From the NCBI RefSeq assembly GCF_014648895.1, contig NZ_BMRZ01000016.1, positions 124,001 to 188,000 on the forward strand: 64,000 nt of DNA, in the 5' to 3' direction. The notes under the pieces were generated by a model. The model was not told where the DNA came from. It did no database searches and was given only the letters and a program-made list of their open reading frames with translations. This DNA is from Streptomyces tanashiensis (GTDB lineage: Bacteria > Actinomycetota > Actinomycetes > Streptomycetales > Streptomycetaceae). This document shows positions 32,480-41,642 of the stretch, piece by piece. Positions within the stretch are counted from its first letter, which is position 1, and each line of letters opens with the position of its first letter. The position numbers and the translations under genes were made by a program.

Positions 32480-33946
32480 TCAGGCGGCGAGCGCGAGCGG
32501 CAGGGCTGCGGCGGTGAACGCTTCGGCCTGCTGCCAGGTCAGCGGCCGGACGTCGAGCTGGGCGCCGACGGCGGCGGTCTCCACGACCGCGCAGGCGGAG
32601 CGGAGTTCGTCCTCGGAGTCGGCCGAGACGGTCAGCAGGCCGGTCAGGGCGACGTCGGCGTGGCCCGCGATGAGCTGGCGCTCGCGGGACTTGATGTCCT
32701 GGTACTCGATCGAGTCCGCCTCGGAGTCGACCTGGCCGCGCCGGGCCCGCTCGGCGGCGTCGGCGATCACGCTGGCCTTTTTGCGCTGGACGTCGCGCAG
32801 TGCGGCGTCCAGTCCCTTCGGCTCGTAGGAGAGCGACAGCGTGCGCCGGACGCCGCCGGTGAACAGGAGCTGGTGCAGGAAACCGGCCGACGTTTCGGTC
32901 CTCGGCCAGTTCTCCACCCAGTACGTGGCGTGGACGGCCGAGTCGGTCGCGATGTGGTCCGCCTTCTCGACGACCACGACGGGTCCGGCGGCCGCAGGCT
33001 CGGCCTCGGGACGGCCGGCGGTGGACCACCGGTCCAGCGCCGTGAGGGCCTTGGGGTCATAGGCCGTCCGCACGACGGCGGCGATCTCGCGGGCGGTGAG
33101 CCAGCCAGTGGGGTTGAGCCCGGCGGTCCGCGCGGCCTGATCGAAGGTGGAGGTCAGCTGCGCCAGGACGCTGAAGGAGCCGGTCAAGCCACCGCCGGCC
33201 TGGTTGATCAGCCGTCGCGCGGCCTTGGTATCCAGCGCCACCGCGACGTATGCCTCGTGGGGTGCCGCCGCCGGGCCCGCGCTCTGGATCAGCTCGCTGT
33301 AGATCACGCCGGCCATGGGGGCGTGGGGTCGGCCGTGCTCGTCCCAGTAGCGGCGAAGCGCGTCGCCGGAGTCCGGGACGGTGCGCTCAATCACCTGGAT
33401 GCGGGCGATCTGCCCGGTACGGGCAAGCGCGGCCAGCGCGCGTCCCCAGCCGTTGACGTTGGCCTGCTGGGTGCCCGGGTCGAGCAGCGCGTAGGCGCGG
33501 GAGGAGACCTTGACCACGGCGGTCAGCGTGCCGCTGTGGGGATCGTGCACCGCACCGTACCTACCGTCGGGGGCGGTGACCACGCGCAGGCTGGCAGCGG
33601 TGCCGGGAAGATGGAGGAGTCCTTCGCGGGTCGGCCGACGGGAGGGCCGGGTGAGCCAGACGAGCTGGCCGCGCATCCGGCGCAGGACGTACCGGGTGAC
33701 GATCGGGGCCCAGTCCGCCAGGGCACGGCCACGGTGGCGGACGAAGACGAACAGGGAGATGACGGCCCACAGCGGGATGAGCTGGAGGGCGCCGACCACG
33801 CCGCGGCTGAGGACGACGGCGAGAAGAAGAAGGCCGGTGAGGCCGGCGACGAGCAGCTGCGGGCCGGTCAGGCCGAGCAGGACGCCGCGCCTACTGCGGT
33901 GGGGGAACTTCACGGTGGCCGTAGGGGCCTGGTGCTTGCCAGACAT
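32480..33946 (-). CDS. SCO6880-family type IV secretion protein (VirB3/VirB4-N-like)
   Basis: A 488-residue protein with two membrane segments near the N-terminus (about 22-45 and 50-68), in the manner of PrgI/VirB3, followed by a large cytoplasmic domain without nucleotide-binding motifs that corresponds to the N-terminal part of VirB4 (FLHQLLFTGGVRRTLSLSYE, DIKSRERQLIAGHADVALTG). This fits the SCO6880 family, named after a Streptomyces coelicolor gene. It would anchor the VirB4 ATPase to the channel. Neighbours on both sides are channel components. Confidence 0.85.
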   Translation of the reverse strand: MSGKHQAPTATVKFPHRSRRGVLLGLTGPQLLVAGLTGLLLLAVVLSRGVVGALQLIPLWAVISLFVFVRHRGRALADWAPIVTRYVLRRMRGQLVWLTRPSRRPTREGLLHLPGTAASLRVVTAPDGRYGAVHDPHSGTLTAVVKVSSRAYALLDPGTQQANVNGWGRALAALARTGQIARIQVIERTVPDSGDALRRYWDEHGRPHAPMAGVIYSELIQSAGPAAAPHEAYVAVALDTKAARRLINQAGGGLTGSFSVLAQLTSTFDQAARTAGLNPTGWLTAREIAAVVRTAYDPKALTALDRWSTAGRPEAEPAAAGPVVVVEKADHIATDSAVHATYWVENWPRTETSAGFLHQLLFTGGVRRTLSLSYEPKGLDAALRDVQRKKASVIADAAERARRGQVDSEADSIEYQDIKSRERQLIAGHADVALTGLLTVSADSEDELRSACAVVETAAVGAQLDVRPLTWQQAEAFTAAALPLALAA

Positions 33947-34078
33947 GGTGATTCCAGACGGTGGGAGCGGGCGGAGGACGGGGCGCGCGGCGCTCTTCTG
34001 GAGGTCATGAGGGACTCCTCTGCTGGTCGGTCAGGGCGGGGCGGGCCGTGGTGTACAGCCCGCCCCGGGTGTGATGGG

Positions 34079-35476
34079 TCAGGAACCCGACGGCGGCGGG
34101 TTGGGGAACACCCAGTTCGTCGGCGTCGGAGAACCGGTGGCCGACGGTCCGGCGGGCGGCGGCGGCGCGGTCGCGGGGCCGACAGGCGGCATGGAGGTCA
34201 TGCTGCCGCCCGGTGCCGACGCGCCGACGAGATAGCCGGAGCTGCCGGTGACGCCGTGGACGACTACCTCGGACCCTTCCGCTTCGTCCGCGCTGGGACG
34301 CGTGATCAGCGGTGGGATCCCGGGCCGCTGGATCAGGGCCCGGCCCCTGTCGCCGGTCGCGTTCGGGTCCTCGCCGTACCGGAAGCGGGTCTGCTGCCTG
34401 GGCGACCCGGCGTCGATACCCTCCTTGCTGAGGTTGCCGCCGGCGGGATTGATGCCGGAGGCGACGCCATCGGCGCCCGCACCGGGAACCTGGCTCGGCC
34501 CCTGGGGAGCGGGGGCACCTGTGCCGGCCTGCATCGCCAGGGTGCCTGCGGTCTTCGCCGCCCCGGCGGCGACCGCCATGCCGGCGACGCTGGTGCGGTG
34601 GAGGTCGTCGTGGCCGCCGCCGTCGCTGGCCCAGTGCACGAACTTGTACGTCGCGTACGGGCAGAGCAGCACGAGGACCATCACGACGATGCCCGCCATC
34701 GCGTCGGACAGGGCCGACATCCCGTCGGTGGCGTCGGTCTTGCCCATGGCAGAGACACCGATCAGGAAGACCACGGTCATCAACAGCTTGGAGACGACCA
34801 GGGTGGCGGTGGCCTCAATCCAGCCGCGCCGCCACCGCTTGGCGACCTCCCAGCCACCGCCGGCACCGGCGAACACGGCGAGCGAGACCATGATCAGGAC
34901 GCCGACCTTGCGGGCGACCATGACGCCCCAGTACAGGAAGGCACCGATCGCGCAACCGAGGGCGACCAGGGCTGGGACACCCCAGCCGAGGCCGTACATC
35001 GCCCCCAACTGGTTGACCTTCACCACGCGCCGGATCGCGTCGTCGACGGAGGTGTTGGCTGCTTGAAACAGTCCGTCGGAGAGGGCGTCGACCACGGTGA
35101 TGGCGACAGAGGTGAAGGCGATGGCGGAGAAGCTGAAGAGGACGCCGGTCATGGTGCCGAACGCAGCCTGAGCAAGAGCGCGTTCATCGCGTCGCCAGGC
35201 CGCGGTCATGAGTTGGATGCAGAAGATGCCGACGGTCAGGGCGAGCCCGATGGGCAGCAGGAGCTCGTAGTTGTCCCGGAACCAGCCGGCGTTGAGGTCG
35301 ATGGCGGTCGTCTCGTTGACGGCCTTGGCAGCGAGGTCGGCGGCGCTGGCCGCCAGTTCACCCATCGACTTCGCGATCCATGCGCCGATGCCGTCGGTGA
35401 CGGTTCCGGCGGGGTTGGTGGCGAAGTCGACGGCGCCGCACACCTTGTCCATCAGCGGGAAGTCGCAGACTCCCAT
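34079..35476 (-). CDS. VirB6/TrbL-like polytopic membrane protein (SCO6881 type)
   Basis: A 465-residue protein with an N-terminal amphipathic region, six or so membrane segments between about residues 68 and 285 (for example LLLPIGLALTVGIFCIQLM, AGIVVMVLVLLCPYATYKFV) and a long Gly/Pro-rich cytoplasmic or extracellular tail. VirB6/TrbL proteins form the inner-membrane core of the channel. The family named after SCO6881 fits in length and position beside the SCO6880-type gene. ATG 35476 has GGAGG upstream. Confidence 0.83.
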   Translation of the reverse strand: MGVCDFPLMDKVCGAVDFATNPAGTVTDGIGAWIAKSMGELAASAADLAAKAVNETTAIDLNAGWFRDNYELLLPIGLALTVGIFCIQLMTAAWRRDERALAQAAFGTMTGVLFSFSAIAFTSVAITVVDALSDGLFQAANTSVDDAIRRVVKVNQLGAMYGLGWGVPALVALGCAIGAFLYWGVMVARKVGVLIMVSLAVFAGAGGGWEVAKRWRRGWIEATATLVVSKLLMTVVFLIGVSAMGKTDATDGMSALSDAMAGIVVMVLVLLCPYATYKFVHWASDGGGHDDLHRTSVAGMAVAAGAAKTAGTLAMQAGTGAPAPQGPSQVPGAGADGVASGINPAGGNLSKEGIDAGSPRQQTRFRYGEDPNATGDRGRALIQRPGIPPLITRPSADEAEGSEVVVHGVTGSSGYLVGASAPGGSMTSMPPVGPATAPPPPAGPSATGSPTPTNWVFPNPPPSGS

Positions 35477-35503
35477 GGCGATACCTCCTTTCTCGAATGG
35501 GGA

Positions 35504-36193
35504 TCAGGGCGCGACGGACGGCATGACGCCGACCAAGGCGCAGGGACGGTCGGGCCGGCACTGGACCGCGAGCGTGGTGGAACGGCTTTCCGCGCCGCCG
35601 GCGGGTGAGCCCTTCCAGGCGATCGACTGCTTGCCGGAGACCGTGACGGCGTAGACGTACGCCTGGGTGATCGCCCCGGGGTCTTCCTGCAGGGCCCGGG
35701 TGAACGCGTTCGGGAAGTGCCCCTCGTACACCTTGGCGGTGGCGAACTGGCCGTTGGCGGCCATCTCCTTCCACAGCACCGTCGAGGGAACGACCTTGTC
35801 GACCGAGGCCGGGTCGGCGTACTTCGCATCCGTGGTCAGCCACCTACGCAGAGCCTTCCGCAGCTCGGGCTGCGAGTACGCACGGGTGTCGTAGGACCAC
35901 AGCGCTGCCGCGGCTGCCTTCCCGTACGCGATCGGGTCATGGGTGTTCGGCGGGATGGGAAGGGTACGAGGGCGGGTGTACGGGGTGGACGACCCGGACG
36001 CCGAAGGGGCCGAAGAGGTGACCGAGGGCGAACTCGGTGGTGGAGCAGGGGTTCCGGATGAGCCCCTGCCGTCGCGGGTGAGGTACGCGGCCAGACCGGC
36101 GAGAGCGACGAGCACCACCAGGACGACGGTGCCGAACAGCGCCCGGCGGCGCACGCGAGATGCGCCGCCGGGGTGTGTGGAGTGCTGAGCCAT
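35504..36193 (-). CDS. VirB8/TcpC-like bitopic channel protein
   Basis: A 229-residue protein with a short basic cytoplasmic end, one membrane segment (about 19-38, LFGTVVLVVLVALAGLAAYL), a Pro/Ser-rich linker to about 75 and a globular extracytoplasmic domain with the NTF2-like pattern of VirB8/TcpC proteins (AAAALWSYDTRAYSQPEL, LVGVMPSV). Such proteins join the membrane core to the wall-side part of the channel. Its ATG overlaps the upstream stop by one base (TGATG). Confidence 0.72.
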   Translation of the reverse strand: MAQHSTHPGGASRVRRRALFGTVVLVVLVALAGLAAYLTRDGRGSSGTPAPPPSSPSVTSSAPSASGSSTPYTRPRTLPIPPNTHDPIAYGKAAAAALWSYDTRAYSQPELRKALRRWLTTDAKYADPASVDKVVPSTVLWKEMAANGQFATAKVYEGHFPNAFTRALQEDPGAITQAYVYAVTVSGKQSIAWKGSPAGGAESRSTTLAVQCRPDRPCALVGVMPSVAP

Positions 36194-36501
36194 CAGTGGA
36201 CCTGCGTCCCCAGCGTGCTGAAGAAGGCCACCACGCCGTTCGCCGCGCCGAGCAGAAGGGCCGCGCCGGCGCTCACCAGCACGCCCTTCTTGCCGTTGGC
36301 CTCCGCCTGGTGGCCGCCGGAGTGGTGGCCCCAGGCCCAGACGCCCGCGCTGACGGCGAGGGCGCCGACCACGGCGATGAGCCCGAAGAGGTTGATCGAG
36401 CCCATCACCTGCTTGAGGACGGACAGGCCCGGCAGACCGCCCTCGTTCGGCTTGATCCCGGGGTCGTAGGCGAGCTGTATGACCTGGTCGGCGAGATACA
36501 T
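36193..36501 (-). CDS. Small two-helix membrane protein, VirB2-like (DUF6112 type)
   Basis: A 102-residue protein with two hydrophobic helices (about 37-57, INLFGLIAVVGALAVSAGVW, and 76-95, LVSAGAALLLGAANGVVAFF) joined by a basic, His-containing loop. It matches the DUF6112 pattern found in actinobacterial secretion loci and the size and layout of VirB2/TrbC pilin-like subunits, though no signal peptide cleavage site is clear. It precedes the VirB8-like gene with a one-base overlap. Confidence 0.75.
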   Translation of the reverse strand: MYLADQVIQLAYDPGIKPNEGGLPGLSVLKQVMGSINLFGLIAVVGALAVSAGVWAWGHHSGGHQAEANGKKGVLVSAGAALLLGAANGVVAFFSTLGTQVH

Positions 36502-36590
36502 TCAGAACTCCAGTTCGATTACGTGCATGCCAAGGCCCGCTGGGGCGAAGCGGCGGTGCGAGGAAAGGGGGAGAGGGGAAGAAGCGCCGG

Positions 36591-37736
36591 TCAGACGACT
36601 CGGCGGGCGGAGAGAATCCGCGGTTTCCAGGAGGCGAGGGTCGTGATGCGGACCACGTCGCTGGTGCGCGGGGCGTGCACGATCAGGCCCTGCCCGATGG
36701 CCATCCCGACGTGCTCGGGTACGGCGGCCGTCCCCTCGGTGAAGAGCAGGTCACCCGGCTGAAGGGCATCCACCGACACCGCCCTGCCCTCCTTGACCTG
36801 CGTGTACGTCGTCCGCGTCAGGGTGACCCCGGCGGCCTTGTACGCCTGCTGCATCAGGGAGGAGCAGTCGCACCGGCCCATGGCGTCCTTGCCGTGGGAG
36901 TTCGTGCAGGTCCCGCCCCACTGGTACGGCGTGCCGAGCTGCCCGAGCGCCCACCGGATCGCCGTCTGGACCTCTCGCGGAGCGTTGGCGGGGATCTTGT
37001 ACTCGGCCGGCAGCGCGCCGGGCGGGATGGTGCCGAAGTCGGTCCCGTCCCCCTCGGCGCTGCAACCGCCCTCGATACCGGGCGCAGGGCTGCCGGTGCC
37101 GGCCGAGCCGGACGGCGAAGGGTCCGGTGACGCGCCACCGGCCTTCGGCAGCAGGGGCTCGATGGCCTTCTGCAGAGCGGTGGCCAATGGTTCCCACTTG
37201 GCGTACGCGTCCGGGAAGCCCGACCGTTGCACGGCCTGGGCGGCCTGGGTGATCGACAGGGACTCCCAGCCCGAGACCTTCCGCAGCCCCTCATAGAACT
37301 TGGTCGAGGCGTACACCGGGTCGAGGATCTGGTTCGCCGTGCCCCAGCCCTGCGACGGCCGCTGCTGGAAGAGACCCAAGCTGTCGCGGTCGCCGTAGGT
37401 CAGGTTCCGAAGGCCGCTCTCCTGCAGGGCGGTCGCCAGGGCCACGACCTGCCCGCGGGCCGGGATGTTCATCGCGACGCCGGTGGCCTGGATCGTCTTG
37501 GCGTTGGGCACCTGCTCGGCCCCGTCGTCCAGGCCCGGCACGGAGACCGAGCCCGTGTCGCCGCCGCCCAGGATGGCCTTTACCTGGGTGGCGACGGCGG
37601 CGGTATCCACATCCCGTGCCCCGCCGGTCGAGCAGGCGGCCGAGGCGGTCCCGGCCCCGACGGCGAGAATCGGAACGGCCATCAGCAGCGGAGCGGTTGC
37701 GCAGAGACCGACGACGGCTCCGGTGGTCTTCTTCAT
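36591..37736 (-). CDS. Bifunctional lytic transglycosylase / NlpC-P60 endopeptidase (VirB1 role)
   Basis: A 381-residue exported enzyme. Residues 1-33 form a Sec signal peptide. Residues about 90-200 are an SLT-like lysozyme domain with the likely catalytic Glu106 in LQESGL and the GLFQQRPSQGWG block. A Pro/Ser linker leads to an NlpC/P60 peptidase (about 250-381) with Cys291 in CDCSSL, His342 in PEHVGMAIG and His354 in IVHAPR as catalytic triad. Together they cut both glycan and peptide of peptidoglycan, which lets the channel pass the wall, as VirB1 and TcpG-type proteins do. It is the first gene of the secretion operon. Confidence 0.9.
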   Translation of the reverse strand: MKKTTGAVVGLCATAPLLMAVPILAVGAGTASAACSTGGARDVDTAAVATQVKAILGGGDTGSVSVPGLDDGAEQVPNAKTIQATGVAMNIPARGQVVALATALQESGLRNLTYGDRDSLGLFQQRPSQGWGTANQILDPVYASTKFYEGLRKVSGWESLSITQAAQAVQRSGFPDAYAKWEPLATALQKAIEPLLPKAGGASPDPSPSGSAGTGSPAPGIEGGCSAEGDGTDFGTIPPGALPAEYKIPANAPREVQTAIRWALGQLGTPYQWGGTCTNSHGKDAMGRCDCSSLMQQAYKAAGVTLTRTTYTQVKEGRAVSVDALQPGDLLFTEGTAAVPEHVGMAIGQGLIVHAPRTSDVVRITTLASWKPRILSARRVV

Positions 37737-38314
37737 CGCCGCCGCCGTTCACCGAGGCGGCGGTGCCGGCCGGGTGACGGCGTCGGGTCGGGGCGCGGAG
37801 GTATCAGGACATGCTGCATCGCAGCGTCTCCTCGGTGTTCGTAGGAGGCGCGGTGCCGACTTCTCGTGCAAAGCCGCCGGCACCGCGCCGATGTGCATCC
37901 GCCTCTCGGGCGGGCCCGGGTCAGAGGAGTTGGTAGCTCCCGGACACCGGTCTCAGGTCACGCGCGGCAGCCAGCCGCGCTCGTAATCTCAGGCAGTACA
38001 CCGGGGCTCCTGACGGTGTGCGGGAAGGAGAGGGCAATGTGCCTCCGATACCGCTCGACTGAACGAGACAGCACGGATAAGCACAGGTCAGCGGGGGTGG
38101 AGCGAGGCTCCTGCCCGGTGACACGGCGAGACAGTAGACAGGGATTCCGGCCGCACCAAACGACTCCCGGACCAGGGTCCGCAGCACGGCCCGCCTCGTT
38201 AAGTACGGCCGGAGATCGCCGCTAACCTCCAGCACAACCCCGCCCCGGAAGAACGCCGTTGAGCGCTGCCTGGAGCGGGCCCAGCCCCGCCATGCCCTGA
38301 AAGAGGCCCTTCCC
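37737..38314. promoter_or_regulatory. Divergent region between secretion operon and methyltransferase
   Basis: About 580 bases without a convincing gene. It must hold the promoter of the minus-strand secretion operon and that of the plus-strand methyltransferase. Short ORFs on both strands have Arg-rich translations and no ribosome binding sites. AAGAGG lies about 10 bases before the methyltransferase GTG. No clear operator repeat was found. Confidence 0.4.
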
Positions 38315-39061
38315 GTGAGCTACACGCTGCACCGAGGCGACGCCCTGACCGTGCTGAAGTCCCTTCCGGACGAGAGCGTCAACGCCGTGATCACCGACCC
38401 GCCGTACAACTCCGGCGGCCGTACGAGCTCGGAACGCACCGGACGGACCGCGCGTGCCAAGTACGTCACCAGCAACAGCGCCCACGACCTCGCCAACTTC
38501 CCTGGCGAGAACCGCGACCAGCGCTCCTACCGCTCCTGGCTGACCGAACTGCTCACCGAGGCGTACCGGGCCTCGACCGAGCACGCGGTGGCCATGGTCT
38601 TCTCCGACTGGCGCCAGGAACCGACAACGTCCGACGCCCTGCAGATGGCCGGGTGGACCTGGAGCGGCACCATCCCGTGGATCAAGCCCGCCAGCCGGCC
38701 CCGCAAGGGCGGGCCGAAGCAGGACTCCGAGTTCATCATCTGGGGAGTCAAGGGATCCCTCGACAACACCCGCGACCTCTACCTGCCCGGCCACTACATC
38801 GCCTCCCAGCCCCGCAAGGACCGGGTCCACATCACCCAGAAGCCCGTCGAGATCATGCAGCAGCTCGTACAGGTCTGCCCCGAAGGCGGCACCGTCCTCG
38901 ACCCGTTCACCGGCAGCGGCTCCACAGGTGTCGCGGCCCTTCGCAAGGGACGTCGCTTCGTGGGCGTCGAGCTGTCCTCGCACTACGCCGACGTGGCCGA
39001 GCAGCGGCTCCGCGCCGAGCTGACCAAGGACGACTTCGACCTGGCCGGACCGGAGGCATGA
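38315..39061 (+). CDS. Site-specific DNA methyltransferase (beta class)
   Basis: A 248-residue amino-methyltransferase. The catalytic motif IV is DPPY at 28-31 and the SAM-binding motif I is DPFTGSGSTG at 196-205; this order defines the beta class, which methylates adenine N6 or cytosine N4. The region between (about 60-140) is the target recognition part. The length is short for a full restriction-linked enzyme but normal for phage and element methyltransferases. The convergent neighbour encodes a NucS-like nuclease, so the pair could act as a modification-defence unit; alternatively it only protects the element. Start GTG 38315 has AAGAGG upstream. Confidence 0.88.
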   Translation: MSYTLHRGDALTVLKSLPDESVNAVITDPPYNSGGRTSSERTGRTARAKYVTSNSAHDLANFPGENRDQRSYRSWLTELLTEAYRASTEHAVAMVFSDWRQEPTTSDALQMAGWTWSGTIPWIKPASRPRKGGPKQDSEFIIWGVKGSLDNTRDLYLPGHYIASQPRKDRVHITQKPVEIMQQLVQVCPEGGTVLDPFTGSGSTGVAALRKGRRFVGVELSSHYADVAEQRLRAELTKDDFDLAGPEA

Positions 39062-39105
39062 TCATGAGAGCGGAGAGAGCCCGGGGCCGGCTGGCCGCAG
39101 ACGCC

Positions 39106-39151
39106 GAAGGGCGGCTGGTGCATCGAGAATCCGATGCACCAGCCGCCCTTC
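39106..39151. terminator. Perfect 20-bp hairpin between convergent genes
   Basis: Arms 39106-39125 and 39132-39151 are exact reverse complements with a 6-base loop. It starts 44 bases after the methyltransferase stop and ends 8 bases before the end of the nuclease gene, so it can terminate both. Confidence 0.82.
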
Positions 39152-39159
39152 TCGTTGCG

Positions 39160-40095
39160 TCACGCCGCCTCGAACGCCCGCCGGATCAACGGCGCCGCCT
39201 TCTCCAGATCGGCCGCCGAGGCGAGACGTACCTCCAGGTCCCCGGTCCCCAGGTGCCCGACGCCGCGCATGTCCCGAGTGAAGCCCTCCTCCAGAGCGAC
39301 CGAGTCCGGGTCGAGTCTGAGATAGACCAGGATCGCCTCGTGCTTCGGACGGAAGATCACCGACGCGACGTTCACCAGCCGCCGGTAGGCGATGTAGTGC
39401 CGCAGCAGCGCCACCTCGACCTCCCCCCACGCCGTGAGCGCCTCGTCCAGCTCCGCGTACAGATCCCGCAAGGACTCCGGCACGAGCCCGGCACCTGTCG
39501 GCGCAGGAGTCGCCGGGGCCGCCGGCGCGCTGTCACCCACCGCGTCCCGCTCACGGCTCCGCCGAGACGAAGCGGCGCTCGGAGATCCGGGCGAGGAATC
39601 GACGAGCAGCAGGCTCAGCAGGCCGCCCTCGAAGACCCGGTAGCGCACCAGGTCGATGCGCTCGGGCAGCCACTGCACGGCCACACGGTCATGGTGGGAG
39701 AAGCCGGCCGCGATGCAGACCATCCGCGGCCGACGCCAGTCGATCGACTCGGCGGCCTCCGCCCCCAGCACCTTCCTGACGAGCGCCTCGAACTCGTGCT
39801 GTGCCGAGCGCAGCCAGGACAGATACGAGACGGCCTGCGACAGCACCCCGCTGTCGGAGCCCCTCTTGAACTCGATCACGACCGGGCTGCCGTTCTCGTC
39901 CAGCCCCAGCGTGTCGATCCGCCCCCGGTGCCACGGACCAGTCGCATACTCCGACGCCACGAACCGGATGCCGAGCATCTGCTCCAGACCGGCCTCGACC
40001 CGCCGCTGCAGCTCCACCTCCAGCGCCACCGTCGAACCGGACAGCTCCACATCGCGACCGTCCGCGTCCCGCCGGAACAGCATCAGCTCGGCCAC
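39160..40095 (-). CDS. NucS-like nuclease with DUF5655 domain
   Basis: A 311-residue protein. The N-terminal domain has the PD-(D/E)xK pattern of endonuclease NucS/RecB-like folds: Asp61 in GRIDTLGLD, then Glu75 and Lys77 in VVIEFKRG. The C-terminal 110 residues (LYAELDEALTAWGEVEVALL to DLEVRLASAADLEKAAPLIR) match DUF5655, often found at the end of such nucleases. GTG 40095 is chosen because GGGAGGGG lies 6 bases upstream; a longer frame to TTG 40131 lacks support. It faces the methyltransferase across a shared terminator. DNA cleavage is inferred; the substrate is unknown. Confidence 0.78.
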   Translation of the reverse strand: MAELMLFRRDADGRDVELSGSTVALEVELQRRVEAGLEQMLGIRFVASEYATGPWHRGRIDTLGLDENGSPVVIEFKRGSDSGVLSQAVSYLSWLRSAQHEFEALVRKVLGAEAAESIDWRRPRMVCIAAGFSHHDRVAVQWLPERIDLVRYRVFEGGLLSLLLVDSSPGSPSAASSRRSRERDAVGDSAPAAPATPAPTGAGLVPESLRDLYAELDEALTAWGEVEVALLRHYIAYRRLVNVASVIFRPKHEAILVYLRLDPDSVALEEGFTRDMRGVGHLGTGDLEVRLASAADLEKAAPLIRRAFEAA

Positions 40096-40302
40096 CAGCG
40101 TCCCCTCCCGTGATCTCCGCAAGAAGACCAATCAACGGGAGGCTCGGGGTATTCCCCCGTTGGGTAACGGGAAGGGCGGCTTGCCCAGTTCTTCGTGCTG
40201 TCGACCGTTCGGATCAAGGGATGGCCTCGCATGCTCATTAGGGGTGGCCGCGTTTGCTCCGTACCATCGGGCCCGAAATTCTGATGAGAGGGGTGGTGCC
40301 CT

Positions 40303-40476
40303 ATGAGCAGTCAGTTCCTTGGGATCGCTGAAGCGGCCGAGTATCTGGGTATGTCTCAGCGGTGGATGTATCGCGATTCGCGGAGGCATGGCCTTCCTCG
40401 CTACTACTTCGGGGGGCGGCTAAAGTTCAAGGTCGAGGACCTCGAACGATGGGCGCAGCAACAGAAGGGTGCATGA
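40303..40476 (+). CDS. xis: Excisionase / AlpA-like helix-turn-helix protein
   Basis: A 57-residue protein from ATG 40303 with GAGGGG about 9 bases upstream. It is one winged helix of the excisionase/AlpA type: FLGIAEAAEYLGMSQRWMYR, then the wing YYFGGRLKFKVEDLERW. Such proteins bend DNA at the attachment site and bias the integrase towards excision. It faces the integrase gene across a shared terminator, so the two are controlled by separate promoters. It is too short for many gene finders. Confidence 0.82.
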   Translation: MSSQFLGIAEAAEYLGMSQRWMYRDSRRHGLPRYYFGGRLKFKVEDLERWAQQQKGA

Positions 40477-40480
40477 AGAA

Positions 40481-40504
40481 GGGGCCGGGTGGCAACCCGG
40501 CCCC
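40481..40504. terminator. Hairpin between xis and int
   Basis: GGGGCCGGGT 40481-40490 pairs exactly with ACCCGGCCCC 40495-40504 around GGCA, followed by TAGTGTTTT. It lies 4 bases after the xis stop and 13 bases before the end of int and can serve both. Confidence 0.85.
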
Positions 40505-40517
40505 TAGTGTTTTCGCG

Positions 40518-41642
40518 TTAGAGACCGGCCTCAAGGACCTTGGCTGCGCGGCCGATTGATGCTGGCATCAGGTGGCGATAGATGCGGTACGTCATGTTGA
40601 TGTTGGAGTGCCCCATCCACTCGGCTACATCGGTGATGGGGATTCCCTTGGACAGGCAGTTCGAGGCGAAGAAGTGGCGCAGCGAGTACGGGTTCAGCTT
40701 CCGTGTGATGCCGGCCCGCTTCCTGGCCGCGCTCCACTGGTAGTCGAGCGTCGTGTATGCCCAGTAGGGGCTGCGCTGAGTACGTAGCAAGAAGCCGTTC
40801 TGGTCCGCGCCGACGTCGTGCGCGTACCTGAGGAGGGACTCCCGGACCGTTGCCGGCATAGGGACTTCGCGGAAGTCGCCAGCCTTGCGGTGCTTGAGCG
40901 GGGCGCGCTGGCGGGTCCTCCCTTCGATCTGCTCGGTGATGCGGTACACGTCGTCCGCGACCAATCCTTCGAGGTTGGCTGCGAACGCTTCACCGTTCCG
41001 GTGCCCGCACCCGGACATCAGGTCGATGATGACGACGAGGGCCTTGGATGCGACCCCCTTGAGGGCATGGATCTCCTCCACGGTGGGGATAGTGATCCGA
41101 TTGGGGATGTACTCCGGTGGGACAACTCCTTGGAAGGGGTCGTCGGCTATCCCGCCCCTGCGGTGGGCGTCCCGGAGGATCTTCTTGAGGGTGTCGAAGG
41201 CATTCTGCTGTGTGGCCAGCCCGACCTTGCGTTCCTCCATCGACATGATGAAGTCGTCGACGACGGTCGGCGAGAAGCTGTTGATCCGACGTGACTCGAT
41301 GGCGGGGAGTATCTGGCGGTCGAGCAATTGCTTGACCGTGCGTACCGTGCCGGGTGCGAAGTGGCGCTGACGCGGCAGCCAGGCGCCTGCGTACTCCCCG
41401 AAACGCTGCTTGCCCAGCGTTCGTTTGATCTCGGACTGCTGCACGGGAGTGCTGCGCTTCTCCCTGTAGACCTGTGTGAGACGGTCGAGGGCGTCGTCTT
41501 GCGTCGGGTAGCCCGACTCTTCACACTGCCGCCCCGTTCCGTCGCGGAAACGGATAGCGTAGGGGTGCGCGCATCCACCCTGCCGTTTGCAGCTGCAGGT
41601 CTTGAAGAAACTGCCCATCCCGCGGATGAGTTTGGTCGCCAC
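40518..41642 (-). CDS. int: Tyrosine recombinase (integrase)
   Basis: A 374-residue phage-type integrase. The N-terminus has a Cys-rich start typical of Streptomyces element integrases (GSFFKTCSCKRQGGCAHPYA), then a SAM-like core-binding domain (about 90-175) and the catalytic domain. Catalytic Arg is in SGCGHRNGEA, the second Arg in YSLRHFFAS, His in GHSNINMTY and the nucleophile Tyr in the following TYRIY. The usual first His of the HxxR box is Tyr here. GTG 41642 has AGGAG 9 bases upstream; ATG 41618 is possible. It catalyses integration and excision of the element, with the attachment site expected on its upstream side. Confidence 0.9.
   Translation of the reverse strand: MATKLIRGMGSFFKTCSCKRQGGCAHPYAIRFRDGTGRQCEESGYPTQDDALDRLTQVYREKRSTPVQQSEIKRTLGKQRFGEYAGAWLPRQRHFAPGTVRTVKQLLDRQILPAIESRRINSFSPTVVDDFIMSMEERKVGLATQQNAFDTLKKILRDAHRRGGIADDPFQGVVPPEYIPNRITIPTVEEIHALKGVASKALVVIIDLMSGCGHRNGEAFAANLEGLVADDVYRITEQIEGRTRQRAPLKHRKAGDFREVPMPATVRESLLRYAHDVGADQNGFLLRTQRSPYWAYTTLDYQWSAARKRAGITRKLNPYSLRHFFASNCLSKGIPITDVAEWMGHSNINMTYRIYRHLMPASIGRAAKVLEAGL

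Noticed and set aside
29946..35608. Very long plus-strand open frames (960 and 982 codons) opposite the secretion operon
   Set aside because: They are high-G+C shadows of the minus-strand transfer genes: Gly/Arg/Val-rich, no domains, no ribosome binding sites. The minus-strand genes have clear VirB4, SCO6880 and VirB6-like features.
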